Part shown: positions 14,979 through 23,509 of the stretch, one piece after another
Position numbering within the stretch: the stretch's first letter is position 1
How the letters are laid out: every line of letters begins with the position of its first letter
From: GCA-002790615 sp964438025
GTDB taxonomy: Bacteria; Patescibacteriota; Minisyncoccia; Moranbacterales; UBA2206
Assembly (NCBI GenBank): GCA_964438025.1
Contig: CAYTIK010000003.1
Span: forward strand, 1 to 60,154
DNA length: 60,154 bases
Direction of reading: 5' to 3'
Translations under genes and position numbers: made by a program
Notes under the pieces: generated by a model
Databases searched by the model: none
The model's input: the letters and a program-made list of their open reading frames with translations, nothing else
Told to the model about the DNA's origin: nothing

Positions 14979-15323
14979 ATGCTTCCTTTTAACAATAGAT
15001 TGTTTAAGAAGAGAGACTTTACTAAAGTTCAAAGACTGGGTTGTTTTTTTAATTCTGACCAAGTAAGCCTAAAGGTTTTAGAAAATGGCTTAAATGATGC
15101 AAGAATTGGTATTATTGTGGGTAAAAAATTCTCCGTGAAAGCCGTTGAAAGAAATAGTTTAAAAAGAAGATTAAGGGAAATCGCCCGCCAAAAAATTAAG
15201 CAAATAAAAAAAGGCTGGGATGTGGTAATTATGGCTAAACAGAGCCAAGATAAGGTAAAATCTAGCGAGACCCTGGAGGTGGCGCTGGAAAAGATGCTTA
15301 AAGAAGCTAATTTAATTAATTAA
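14979..15323 (+). CDS. rnpA: Ribonuclease P protein component
   Basis: A 114-residue basic protein that assists RNase P RNA in maturing tRNA 5' ends. It shows FKKRDFTKVQR at the start, IGIIVGKKFSVKAVERN and the family signature RNSLKRRLRE, then GWDVVIMAKQ. The length is normal. It lies between rpmH and yidC as in most bacteria. The RNA subunit gene (rnpB) is not in this window. Confidence 0.95.
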   Translation: MLPFNNRLFKKRDFTKVQRLGCFFNSDQVSLKVLENGLNDARIGIIVGKKFSVKAVERNSLKRRLREIARQKIKQIKKGWDVVIMAKQSQDKVKSSETLEVALEKMLKEANLIN

Positions 15324-15354
15324 TTACCCGCTTTTCAATAGGCAGGGAAGAAAA

Positions 15355-16137
15355 ATGGTTATTTTTGATCAATTAGTGTATGTCCCCGTTTACAATTTAC
15401 TCATTTTTGTTTATAATCTGTTGCCTTTTCAGGATTTTGGGATTGCGATTATTGTAATTACTCTGATTATTAAGTTTTTATTGATTCCTCTCAGCCGCAA
15501 ACAAATTGAATCTCAGAAGAAAATGACTGAATTGCAGCCTAAAATCAAAGAACTTCAAAAAAAATATAAAGACGATAAAGAAAAACAAAGCCGAGCGCTG
15601 ATGGAACTGTATAAAACCAATAAGTCCAATCCTTTTTCCGGCTGCTTGCCAATGATTGTACAGCTAGTCTTTTTGATTGCTATCTACCGGGTGTTGTTTA
15701 ATATTTCGCAGGCTAATTTGATGGTTGAGGGTAATATTTTGTATGGTTTTATTCAAAATCCCGGACAAATAGATAAAATGTTTTTAGGCCTGATAGATCT
15801 TTCTACAGCCGTGAATTTGGGCGAAATAACTCTGGCGGAAATGCCCAAGATAATTTTAGTAATTTTAGCCGCTCTCTCGCAGTTTTTCCAAAGCAAGATG
15901 CTTATGGCCAAGCAAAAAACAGCCGCCAGTCCTCAAAGTAATGAAAAAATGGATTTTTCCCAAATGCTCTCCAAGCAGATGCTGATTCTGGGGCCCTTAT
16001 TGACTCTTTTTATCGGAATAAAATTCCCTTCCGGTTTGGCGCTTTATTGGCTTGTTTCAACAGTTTTCATGATTATTCAGCAATATTTTCTGGAGAAAGA
16101 AATAAAACTGACATCTTCCCCAAAACAAATTAAATAG
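15355..16137 (+). CDS. yidC: Membrane protein insertase YidC/Oxa1
   Basis: A 260-residue insertase of the short Gram-positive or CPR kind without the large periplasmic domain. About five membrane segments are visible: near residues 10-24, 26-48, 103-122, 160-178 and 213-240. The cytoplasmic hairpin between the first pair (ESQKKMTELQPKIKELQKKYKDDKEKQ) is typical, and the arginine or lysine expected in the hydrophilic groove lies in LLIPLSRKQIE. It inserts membrane proteins alone or with SecYEG. It follows rnpA by 31 bases and precedes khpB. Confidence 0.94.
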   Translation: MVIFDQLVYVPVYNLLIFVYNLLPFQDFGIAIIVITLIIKFLLIPLSRKQIESQKKMTELQPKIKELQKKYKDDKEKQSRALMELYKTNKSNPFSGCLPMIVQLVFLIAIYRVLFNISQANLMVEGNILYGFIQNPGQIDKMFLGLIDLSTAVNLGEITLAEMPKIILVILAALSQFFQSKMLMAKQKTAASPQSNEKMDFSQMLSKQMLILGPLLTLFIGIKFPSGLALYWLVSTVFMIIQQYFLEKEIKLTSSPKQIK

Positions 16138-16153
16138 TAACTGCATTAAAAAA

Positions 16154-16633
16154 ATGGAAGGATCGCAATTAGACAGTATTAAGTCTTTAATAAATGAGAC
16201 TATAGCCAAAATGGGCTTTTCTTGCCAGGAAGTAGAAATCAGTCAAACTAATGATTCCAAAGAAGAGAGCAGTTTTAGTGTAAATATTAAAACTCCAGAC
16301 TCTAATTTTTTAATCGGCCAATACGGAGTCAATTTGCAAGCGCTGCAACATTTAATACGTCTTTTGGTGCGAGAAAAATTAAAAGAAAGAATCTGCTTCG
16401 TCTTAGATATTAACTCCTATCGAAAAGAAAAAAATGAAAGCATGGTCCGCTTGGCTAAAGAGGCGGCCGAACAAGCCATTAGGGAAAAAAGAGCGATCGT
16501 GATGCGTCCCATGTCTCCTTATGAAAGAAGATTGGTGCATATGGAATTTTCTGGAAACGAACAGGTCCAGACCGAAAGTATTGGTGAAGGCGAAGAAAGG
16601 AAAATTGTGATTAAACCTCTAAATTTAGTGTAG
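16154..16633 (+). CDS. khpB: KH-R3H RNA-binding protein KhpB (Jag/EloR)
   Basis: A 159-residue RNA-binding protein with a KH domain (LIGQYGVNLQALQHLIRLL, residues about 56-75) and an R3H domain (RPMSPYERRLVHMEF, about 117-131). The N-terminal Jag-N domain common in Firmicutes is absent. Homologues affect cell elongation and division by binding RNA. The gene follows yidC by 16 bases, its usual neighbour, and precedes surface polysaccharide genes. Confidence 0.92.
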   Translation: MEGSQLDSIKSLINETIAKMGFSCQEVEISQTNDSKEESSFSVNIKTPDSNFLIGQYGVNLQALQHLIRLLVREKLKERICFVLDINSYRKEKNESMVRLAKEAAEQAIREKRAIVMRPMSPYERRLVHMEFSGNEQVQTESIGEGEERKIVIKPLNLV

Positions 16634-16638
16634 TCTTT

Positions 16639-18087
16639 ATGGCGGAAGTGGTGGGGAAAAAAATAGCACTCAACGTCTTAATCAACAGCTGTGCCAAAGT
16701 GCTGTCTACGATTTTAGCCTTGGTTTCAGTGGGGCTGATTACGCGTTATCTAGGCACAGAAGGTTTTGGTAATTATGCGACCGCCGTAGCTTTCTTGTCT
16801 CTTTTTTCAGCTTTGGCTGATCTGGGCCTCTATAATATTTCTACGCGGGAAATTTCTCGCTCTGGAGCGGACGAGAAAAAAATCATGGGGAATGTTTTTT
16901 CCTTGAGGATTATTTCTTCAACCACGGTTTTAATTTTAGCGCCGTTGGTAATCTTTTTTTTACCCTATTCGCGAGAGATTAAAGAAGGCATCGTTATTGT
17001 CGCCTTGGCCTTTTTGTTTTCTTCCGGATGCCAGGCATTTAATGGGATTTTTCAAAAAAATCTAGCGATGTATAAAGTGGCGATGGGCGAGTTAACGGGT
17101 AAAATTGTCCAAGTCGCTACGGTTATTTTGACAATTATTTACGATTGGGGCTTTGATTGGATAATTATGGCTATGCTGTTAAATATGCTGGTTAGTTTTG
17201 GGATTATTTTTTTCTGGTCTCGGAAATATATTCAGATAAAATTACAAGTTGATTTTACTTATTGGAAAGAATTTTTAAAAGAATCTCTGCCAATGGGGGC
17301 GGTGGCCATTATCTCTTTTGTTTATTTTAAGATGGACACGATCCTGCTTTCTGTGATGAAAAACGGAACAGATGTCGGTATTTACAATGCCGCCTACAAA
17401 GTCCTGGAAAATGCCACCTTTTTCCCAGCGCTGGTCTGTGGCCTAGTCCTGCCTATAATGTCACGGGACATTTTTACCAATCGGAAAAATTTTCAAATAA
17501 TTTCCGACCAAACCTTGAAATTCTTTATTTTATTAATTGTTCCATTGACAGTTGTTACTTTATTCTTAGCTGAAGGCATTATTAATCTGATCGGTGGTTC
17601 CGGTTTTGCCGAATCAGCATATGTCTTAAGAATTTTGATTTTTGCCCTGGCTTTGATATTTTTAGGGCATTTTTTTAACGCCATCCTAATTGTTTCCAAT
17701 TTGCAAAAAAAACTAATGCTGGTTTTGTTAGTGGCGGCCGTAGTTAATATTTCTCTGAACGCCATTTTTATCCCCCGCTTTTCCTATTTGGGCGCCGCCT
17801 ATGTTTCGGTGGTTACGGAATTGATCGTGGTTTTTTTGACGGCCTATTTGGTTATTTCCCGGGTAAAATATTACCCCCGGGTAGACAAACTAGCCAAGAT
17901 TATTTTAGCCGGAGGGGCGATGGGGCTTTTCCTTTTTGTTTTTCAAGGAAAGAATTTTTTTCTGCTGGCGGCAGCCAGTTTTTTAATATACTTCTTAGCT
18001 CTTTGGGCGCTGCGGGTGATAAAAAATTCGGAACTTATGAGCCTAATCAGCCAGAAAGGAGTGGAAGAATATGAAGAAACGCCCTAA
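16639..18087 (+). CDS. Polysaccharide flippase (Wzx/MATE-like)
   Basis: A 482-residue integral membrane protein with about 12-14 hydrophobic segments. The N-terminal half matches the polysaccharide biosynthesis protein family: GLITRYLGTEGFGNYATAVAF and DLGLYNISTREISR. It probably flips lipid-linked oligosaccharides across the membrane. The start lies five bases after khpB, and the end overlaps the first glycosyltransferase by 17 bases, so these genes are co-transcribed. The substrate is unknown. Confidence 0.9.
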   Translation: MAEVVGKKIALNVLINSCAKVLSTILALVSVGLITRYLGTEGFGNYATAVAFLSLFSALADLGLYNISTREISRSGADEKKIMGNVFSLRIISSTTVLILAPLVIFFLPYSREIKEGIVIVALAFLFSSGCQAFNGIFQKNLAMYKVAMGELTGKIVQVATVILTIIYDWGFDWIIMAMLLNMLVSFGIIFFWSRKYIQIKLQVDFTYWKEFLKESLPMGAVAIISFVYFKMDTILLSVMKNGTDVGIYNAAYKVLENATFFPALVCGLVLPIMSRDIFTNRKNFQIISDQTLKFFILLIVPLTVVTLFLAEGIINLIGGSGFAESAYVLRILIFALALIFLGHFFNAILIVSNLQKKLMLVLLVAAVVNISLNAIFIPRFSYLGAAYVSVVTELIVVFLTAYLVISRVKYYPRVDKLAKIILAGGAMGLFLFVFQGKNFFLLAAASFLIYFLALWALRVIKNSELMSLISQKGVEEYEETP

Positions 18088-18928
18088 AGTCTTTATTATC
18101 ATCTTAAACTACAATGGGCTGGAAGTGCTGAAAAAATGCTTGACCAGCGCCTTTAAGATTGATTATCCTAATTTCGAAATTGTGATAATCGACAATAACT
18201 CTTCGGACGGTTCCTTGGAAATGGCCAAAACTAATTTTTCCAAAGCAATTTTTATTAAAAACGAAGCTAACCTGGGTTTTGCGGCTGGCAACAACGTCGG
18301 AATTAAATTTGCCTTGGAAAGAGCGGCGGATTTCGTCTTAATTTTGAATAATGACGTAGAAGTGGAAAAAAATTTCTTGACGCAGTTAATGGACAATATG
18401 GCGGAAAATCAAAAAATTGGGATTGCTAGCCCGGTTATTTTTGATGCTCAAACTAAGGAAATCTGGTTTTCCGGGGGACGTATAGATTGGTGGCGAGTAA
18501 AAACGATCCATGAAAAAAAAATTCAGACGGAAAAGATTTTTTCTTCCCAGATTATTACCGGTTGCGCCATGCTGGTCAGAGCAGCGGTTTTTCAAAAAAT
18601 TGGCCTGTTGGACGAAAGCTTTTTTCTTTATTGGGAGGATGCCGATTTCAGCTTGCGGGCTAAAAAAGCCGGCTTTCAAAATGTTGTCATTCCAGCCAGT
18701 TGGGTTTATCACTACGAAAAAAGCCGGGCCAATCCCGAAAATAAAACCTATTGGCTGGTAATTTCCGGGCTGATTTTTTTCCGGAAAAATGCCAATCTTT
18801 TTTTTAAAACTTGGGGAAGCTTTTATTTGAAGCTGAGAATAATAAAAAACTGGCTCGATGTCAAATTTAAAAAAGATCAGATCTCTTTAGTGGTGCAAAA
18901 AGCTTACAGGGATTTTAAAAATGCCTAA
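18071..18928 (+). CDS. GT2 family glycosyltransferase
   Basis: A 285-residue inverting glycosyltransferase with a GT-A fold. It has IIILNYNGLEVLKKCL at the start, IDNNSSDGS, NLGFAAGNNVGI and the nucleotide-sugar metal motif LNNDVEV, followed by FFLYWEDADFSLRAKKAGF near the acceptor side, typical of rhamnosyltransferase-like members. No membrane span is evident except a weak hydrophobic stretch near the C-terminus. It overlaps both neighbours and works with them in surface glycan synthesis. Donor and acceptor cannot be predicted. Confidence 0.92.
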   Translation: MKKRPKVFIIILNYNGLEVLKKCLTSAFKIDYPNFEIVIIDNNSSDGSLEMAKTNFSKAIFIKNEANLGFAAGNNVGIKFALERAADFVLILNNDVEVEKNFLTQLMDNMAENQKIGIASPVIFDAQTKEIWFSGGRIDWWRVKTIHEKKIQTEKIFSSQIITGCAMLVRAAVFQKIGLLDESFFLYWEDADFSLRAKKAGFQNVVIPASWVYHYEKSRANPENKTYWLVISGLIFFRKNANLFFKTWGSFYLKLRIIKNWLDVKFKKDQISLVVQKAYRDFKNA

Positions 18929-19712
18929 TTTCAAAAAACTGTCCATAATTATCGTTAATTATCAAAGCGAGCAATATTTAAAAAAATGCTTGGCCTCTTT
19001 TTTCCGATTTAATCCAGGAATAGATTTTGAAATGATCGTGGTTAATAATGATCCGCAGGAAAAACTGGAAAAAATGAAAGAAAAGTTTCCCGAAGTAATC
19101 TTGATAAATTCTAATCAAAATAAAGGCTTTGGTGCCGCTTGCAATCTGGGTGTTAAGAATTCCCAAGGAGATTTGTTGTTTTTTCTCAATCCGGATACGG
19201 AAATTCTTGGCAGCCTGAAGCCAATTATTGAAGTATTTGAAAAAAATCCAGAAGTAGGTGCTGTCGGACCCAGGTTATTGGGAAAAGACGGGCGGACTCA
19301 AGAATGGAGTACGGGGGTGGAAGTTTCTTTTCTAGACTTGGTTAGAAATAATTTATGGCTATCGCGCAGTCGGAAAATTTGGGAAAGTCCGGTGCCGAGA
19401 GAAACTTTTTGGATAAGTGGAGCGGCGCTATTTGCGTCGCGAAAAGTTTTTTCTGAAATCAGAGGGTTTGATAAGGATTTTTTTATGTATTTTGAAGACA
19501 ATGATCTTTGCCGCCGGATCAGGCAAGCTGGAAAAAAGCTGTTGTATTTCCCCAAAGTGACCATCCGCCACTTAGGTGGAAAAAGCAGCCATGACTATCA
19601 AAAGCAAAAAGAATATTTTTTTACTTCTCAGGATTATTATTTTCAAAAACATTTCGGAAAATTTCAAGTTTTTTGTTTAAAGTTTCTCAGAAGAATTTTT
19701 TTAAGGAAATAA
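18921..19712 (+). CDS. GT2 family glycosyltransferase
   Basis: A 263-residue paralogue of the preceding enzyme, overlapping it by eight bases. Motifs are LSIIIVNYQSEQYLKKCL, VVNNDPQ, NKGFGAACNLG, FLNPDTEI (DxD-like metal site) and FFMYFEDNDLCRRIRQAG. It is probably the next transferase in assembly of the same repeat unit. The gene ends six bases before an O-antigen-ligase-like gene. Confidence 0.92.
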   Translation: MPNFKKLSIIIVNYQSEQYLKKCLASFFRFNPGIDFEMIVVNNDPQEKLEKMKEKFPEVILINSNQNKGFGAACNLGVKNSQGDLLFFLNPDTEILGSLKPIIEVFEKNPEVGAVGPRLLGKDGRTQEWSTGVEVSFLDLVRNNLWLSRSRKIWESPVPRETFWISGAALFASRKVFSEIRGFDKDFFMYFEDNDLCRRIRQAGKKLLYFPKVTIRHLGGKSSHDYQKQKEYFFTSQDYYFQKHFGKFQVFCLKFLRRIFLRK

Positions 19713-19718
19713 AAGTCC

Positions 19719-20993
19719 ATGTTTAAACTTCTTTTATTATTGGCTCTCTATCTGCCCTTCCAAATCGCGCTCAATCCGAGTGAAGGTTTTGATGTGGCTT
19801 CTATTCGAGTAATTATTATAATCTTATTTCTAATTTGGTTGGCAGGAGGCCTAAAAAAAAAGAAGATTGTTTTGCAAAAAAACATCCAAACCTTGCTAGT
19901 TAGTTCCTTTCTATTTTTGAGCCTTTTTTCTGTATTTTTTTCGGCTAACAGCGAATGGTCCGGGCGAAAAATTCTTTTTTTCTTTTCGATTTTCCCGATT
20001 TATTTTGTCGCCGCGAATATTTTAGACAGCCAAGAAAAAATATTAAAAATAGCCAAATATTTGGTGCTAGGAGGCAGTCTGGCAGCTTTTTTGGGAATAA
20101 TCCAATTTTTCTCGCAATTTGTTTTTGGTCTCAAGACTGTTTATGGTTTTTGGGCGGATTATTTAGCGGTGCCGTTTTTAGGCCAAACTTTTTCTCAGGC
20201 GGTATTGCAAAATCCCAGCTGGCTGGTCAATATTTCCGGCATTACTTATTTCCGAGCCACGGCTACCTTCCCTGATCCGCATATGTTTTCTTTTTTCTTG
20301 GGGTTGCTTATTCCTCTGGCCCTAGCTCTATTGATAGCCAGTCCTAAAAAAATTTGGTTTAGCGTAGTTTTGGGGTTATTAGTCTTGGCCGATTTGCTGA
20401 CTTTTTCTCGCGGAGGATATTTAGGATTAGGAGCGGCACTAATAATAATGCCAATTATTTTTTGGAAAGAAATGAGTCAAAAATACAAAAAGATAATCCT
20501 GGGCGGATTGGTATTGGTGTTAATCTTTTTGGCGATACCCAATCCTTTTTCCGGACGATTTTTATCCAGTTTTAATTTCAAAGAAGGCTCAAATTTAGGC
20601 AGGATAGAAACTTGGAAACAAGCGGTAAGTGTTATAACAGAGCATCCGATTTGGGGAGTGGGTATCGGCAATTATCCTCTGGAGATAAAGCCGACGGCAG
20701 ATTATCGCGAACCCATCTATGCCCATAATACTTATTTGGATATTGCGGTTGATTCGGGAATTGCCAACGCTTTAATTTGGATGGGAATACTGGCTTTTTC
20801 TATCCAGAGTTTTTTCCGGAGAGCCAAAGAACATCCGCTTTTCTGGGGGGCAGGCTTAAGCTTGATTATTTTTTCCGTGCATTCTCTGGTGGAAACGGCG
20901 ATTTTTTCTCCGGTCGTGCTGACACTTTTTTTAATCATTCTCAGTTTTGGCAGTTGTCAGGGTGCTGAAAAATATAAATTTTCTCAAAATTAA
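19719..20993 (+). CDS. O-antigen ligase/polymerase-like membrane protein
   Basis: A 424-residue protein with about 12 membrane segments and the large loop expected in WaaL/Wzy-type enzymes. That loop has NLGRIETWKQAVSVITEHPIWGVGIGNYPLE and HNTYLDIAVDSGI, which match the O-antigen ligase family (PF04932). It would polymerise or attach the glycan made by the upstream transferases. The last nine codons (EKYKFSQN and stop) lie within the first 143-nt RNA element on the opposite strand, so the C-terminus is shaped by that element. Confidence 0.88.
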   Translation: MFKLLLLLALYLPFQIALNPSEGFDVASIRVIIIILFLIWLAGGLKKKKIVLQKNIQTLLVSSFLFLSLFSVFFSANSEWSGRKILFFFSIFPIYFVAANILDSQEKILKIAKYLVLGGSLAAFLGIIQFFSQFVFGLKTVYGFWADYLAVPFLGQTFSQAVLQNPSWLVNISGITYFRATATFPDPHMFSFFLGLLIPLALALLIASPKKIWFSVVLGLLVLADLLTFSRGGYLGLGAALIIMPIIFWKEMSQKYKKIILGGLVLVLIFLAIPNPFSGRFLSSFNFKEGSNLGRIETWKQAVSVITEHPIWGVGIGNYPLEIKPTADYREPIYAHNTYLDIAVDSGIANALIWMGILAFSIQSFFRRAKEHPLFWGAGLSLIIFSVHSLVETAIFSPVVLTLFLIILSFGSCQGAEKYKFSQN

Positions 20994-21109
20994 ACTCGAA
21001 CTCCGAATTTTCTAGCCAAAAATTTTCCCACACTCGACGGCATCCTTGGAAAATTTTTGGAGAAAATTCAGGTTCTCAAACAATAATTTTTCGAAAATTT
21101 ATATTCTTC
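20967..21109 (-). ncRNA. Candidate structured RNA, copy 1 of a two-copy family
   Basis: Read leftward, GAAGAATATAAATTTTC (from 21109) pairs with the 3' end (to 20967) in a 17-bp stem with one G-U. Next come tandem G-A mismatches, the helix AAAATTA/TAATTTT, an internal loop TTGTTTGA/GAGTT, GAAC/GTTC, an 8-bp helix (GAATTTTC), a T/CTA internal loop, a perfect 13-bp helix (CCAAAAATTTTCC) and a 19-nt loop containing GCCGTCGAG. The same structure with different helix sequences occurs at 39272-39414. An extended -10 (TGCTATACA, 21130-21122, minus) would start transcription about six bases before the stem. The final stem strand ends in TTTTTC. The product is unknown. Confidence 0.75.
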
Positions 21110-21137
21110 AATAGTTTTAAATGTATAGCAGTATTAA

Positions 21138-22301
21138 ATGAAAAAAGAAATTAAAAAAATAATCAATTTAGAAAATTTTGTAGGAGCAATTCTAACTCTT
21201 TTGCCATTGTATTTGGTAAAATTTATTTTTTTAGATATACCTTTGAATCTTTTGGAAATAATGATCCTTGCCGCTTTGGGCTGGTGGTTATGGGAAAAAA
21301 AATTTGGCAATCCAGAATGGAAGAGTTTTTTAAAAAACAATAAAACACTTTTGGGGTTAGTAGATATTATATTATTAAGCTTATTGCTTTCCACCTTTTT
21401 GAGCGGCAATTTAAAAATAGGGCTGGGCATTATTAAGGGCTGGTTTATTTTACCACTTATCTTGGCCATAATTTCCGTGGATATTTTTCGAAATGAAAAA
21501 ATACGCGCCTTAGAATTTTTTTATGGCGGCGCGGTCGGCGTGGCTGTTTTGGCGCTGCTGAGTTATAGCTTTAATCAAATTACTTATGACGGACGGTTGG
21601 CGGGAATTTTCAATTCGCCTAATTATTTAGCTATGTATCTGGCTCCGGCAATTATCGTCGGCGCCGTATTATTTCAGGAAAACAGGAAAAATTACGCTCT
21701 TTCCTTGGCAATTATTTCCTTAGCTTTGTATTTAACTTATTCTTTTACGGCCTGGGCGGCTGTCGTGGCGGTTTTGGCCGGGTTATTTTTCTTAAGCGGT
21801 CAGCAGAGAAAAAATAAAAAATTATTGGCGGGGATTTTAATCTTGGGCGGGCTGGTATTTTTATTGCAAACCAAGACAGTCAAACTAAACGCCTTGCTGG
21901 ATTTAAATGCTCGCTCTTCGCTAGTTTCCCGTTCAATGATTTGGGAATCAGCCGGAAAAATTATTACGGACAATCCGTTTTGGGGCATCGGGGCGGGCAA
22001 TTTCCAAGAGAAATATCTGGAATATCAGAAATATTTCCCGCCTTATTTAGAATGGGCCGTCCCTCATCCGCACAATCTCTATCTGGCTTTCTATTTATAT
22101 TCAGGAATTACGGGCTTAGTCTCATTCCTGTTGCTGATTTTTATTTGGATTAAAAAAATTATTTTACAAAAAAAAGGCGCGGTGTTCCTGATGGCTATAG
22201 GAATAATAATATATTTTCTCTTGCACGGGTTGGCGGATACGACTTATTTTAAAAACGATCTGGCGGTGATATTTTGGTTAGCCTTCTTTTTGCCGCTCTA
22301 G
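21138..22301 (+). CDS. O-antigen ligase/polymerase-like membrane protein
   Basis: A 387-residue, highly hydrophobic protein with about 11 membrane segments. The diagnostic part is ARSSLVSRSMIWESAGKIITDNPFWGIGAGNFQEKY and, further on, PHPHNLYLAFYLYSGITGL, the same loop signature as the preceding paralogue. The two proteins may act at different steps (polymerase and ligase). It is separated from the first copy by the structured RNA element and is the last gene of the polysaccharide block. Confidence 0.86.
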   Translation: MKKEIKKIINLENFVGAILTLLPLYLVKFIFLDIPLNLLEIMILAALGWWLWEKKFGNPEWKSFLKNNKTLLGLVDIILLSLLLSTFLSGNLKIGLGIIKGWFILPLILAIISVDIFRNEKIRALEFFYGGAVGVAVLALLSYSFNQITYDGRLAGIFNSPNYLAMYLAPAIIVGAVLFQENRKNYALSLAIISLALYLTYSFTAWAAVVAVLAGLFFLSGQQRKNKKLLAGILILGGLVFLLQTKTVKLNALLDLNARSSLVSRSMIWESAGKIITDNPFWGIGAGNFQEKYLEYQKYFPPYLEWAVPHPHNLYLAFYLYSGITGLVSFLLLIFIWIKKIILQKKGAVFLMAIGIIIYFLLHGLADTTYFKNDLAVIFWLAFFLPL

Positions 22302-22355
22302 CCTATGTCCAAACATATAACAAGGACGGTCCTTGAATTTAAGTTAAAAGATTTT

Positions 22356-23498
22356 TTAGAGGCTTATCCTGTAAAGTTTTCCGTCAACCCGGTTGACAAA
22401 AAACAGCAGGCTCTCGTCGGAATTTAAGAAAAGATTCTTAGCGTCAACCTGAGCGCTGATTTTTCCCAATTCAATCAGGCGGGTTTTTTCTCCGGTTAAA
22501 ATATTTATTTTCCAGAAAGTATCGGTGGTGAAGAATTTCTGGGAATAATAATCGTTGGGCAAGATAGAGTTTTCCGGAATGGAGCCGGGTAAGGCGTAAA
22601 AAACGGTTTGGCCGTCTTTAGACCAGGCACATTTGGAAATAAAGGTTGGAATTTCCAGGTTTTTGTATTCCCCGCCCCTCTCGTTGATAGTTGCCAGCTG
22701 CATTTTTTTGCCGGCTTTTTCCACGGAATGGCTGACTAAAGCCAAGGCTCCTTGGCTGTTCCATAAAAAATTAGCGCCGAATTTACCCTGAAAAATAATC
22801 TTTTTTTCCGCCGAAAGGGGCGAGACGGAATAAAAAATGGATTCTTCGTAAGCGTCTGACATTTTCCAGAAGGAAACTAATCCGCCTTGAGGAAGGCTGG
22901 CGGCGAAAACTTGGCTGAAATCCAGGCCGGTCAATTTTTTCCAATTACTGCCGTCTGGGTCGGCAACATTAAGAGTCGATTCTTTTTTGGCCGGATCGAA
23001 ATACCGATAAATAATTTTGTTGGAATTTTGCCAGATCGGATTGCCGAGATTTTGGCTTAGATGAGCTTCTTTTTTGGTTGTAAAATTAAAAGAAATCGTT
23101 TGCGGCCCGCTATGGCTGGAAGAAATTTTAAAAAGAGCCTGTTTTTTATCGGGCGACCAGAGGATTTCTGCCGATTCCGGCAATTCTTTTTTTAAGATTA
23201 AAGTGCGGATTTGGCCGTCAAAAGAAAGTTCATAAAAACCCTGGTCTCTGCGCGAATAATATTTCAAGGCTGAACCATCTTCGGCTAAAGTTGGACCCAG
23301 GGCTGGCTCATTAGCAAGTAGGGCCATTTTTTCTGCTGCCGCTTTTTTTTCTGCCGCAGGGGGTGTTTCAGAAACAGCAGATGGAGCGGCTGGCTTTTCC
23401 GGCGCCGGCTTGAAGATGAGGATATAAATTCCTCCAAAAAATAAAAGCAGGGCCAGGCCCAGGGAAGAGAAAACAAAAACTTTTTTGAGGGTGGACAT
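22356..23498 (-). CDS. Membrane-anchored TolB-like beta-propeller protein
   Basis: About 380 residues from ATG 23498 (MSTLKKVFVF). A signal anchor (residues about 6-26) is followed by a Pro/Ala-rich linker and then a run of strands with repeated units such as EILWSPDKKQALFKIS, PDGSNWKKLTGL, CAWSKDGQTVFYAL and NSDESLLFFVNR, which resemble WD40-like PD40/TolB propeller blades. It should sit outside the membrane as a binding platform. It is the last gene of the secretion-like operon, 11 bases after the VirB2-M15 fusion, so it may be a surface part of that machine. The exact role is unknown. Confidence 0.7.
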   Translation of the reverse strand: MSTLKKVFVFSSLGLALLLFFGGIYILIFKPAPEKPAAPSAVSETPPAAEKKAAAEKMALLANEPALGPTLAEDGSALKYYSRRDQGFYELSFDGQIRTLILKKELPESAEILWSPDKKQALFKISSSHSGPQTISFNFTTKKEAHLSQNLGNPIWQNSNKIIYRYFDPAKKESTLNVADPDGSNWKKLTGLDFSQVFAASLPQGGLVSFWKMSDAYEESIFYSVSPLSAEKKIIFQGKFGANFLWNSQGALALVSHSVEKAGKKMQLATINERGGEYKNLEIPTFISKCAWSKDGQTVFYALPGSIPENSILPNDYYSQKFFTTDTFWKINILTGEKTRLIELGKISAQVDAKNLFLNSDESLLFFVNRVDGKLYRISL

Positions 23499-23509
23499 GA
23501 AAAATATTT

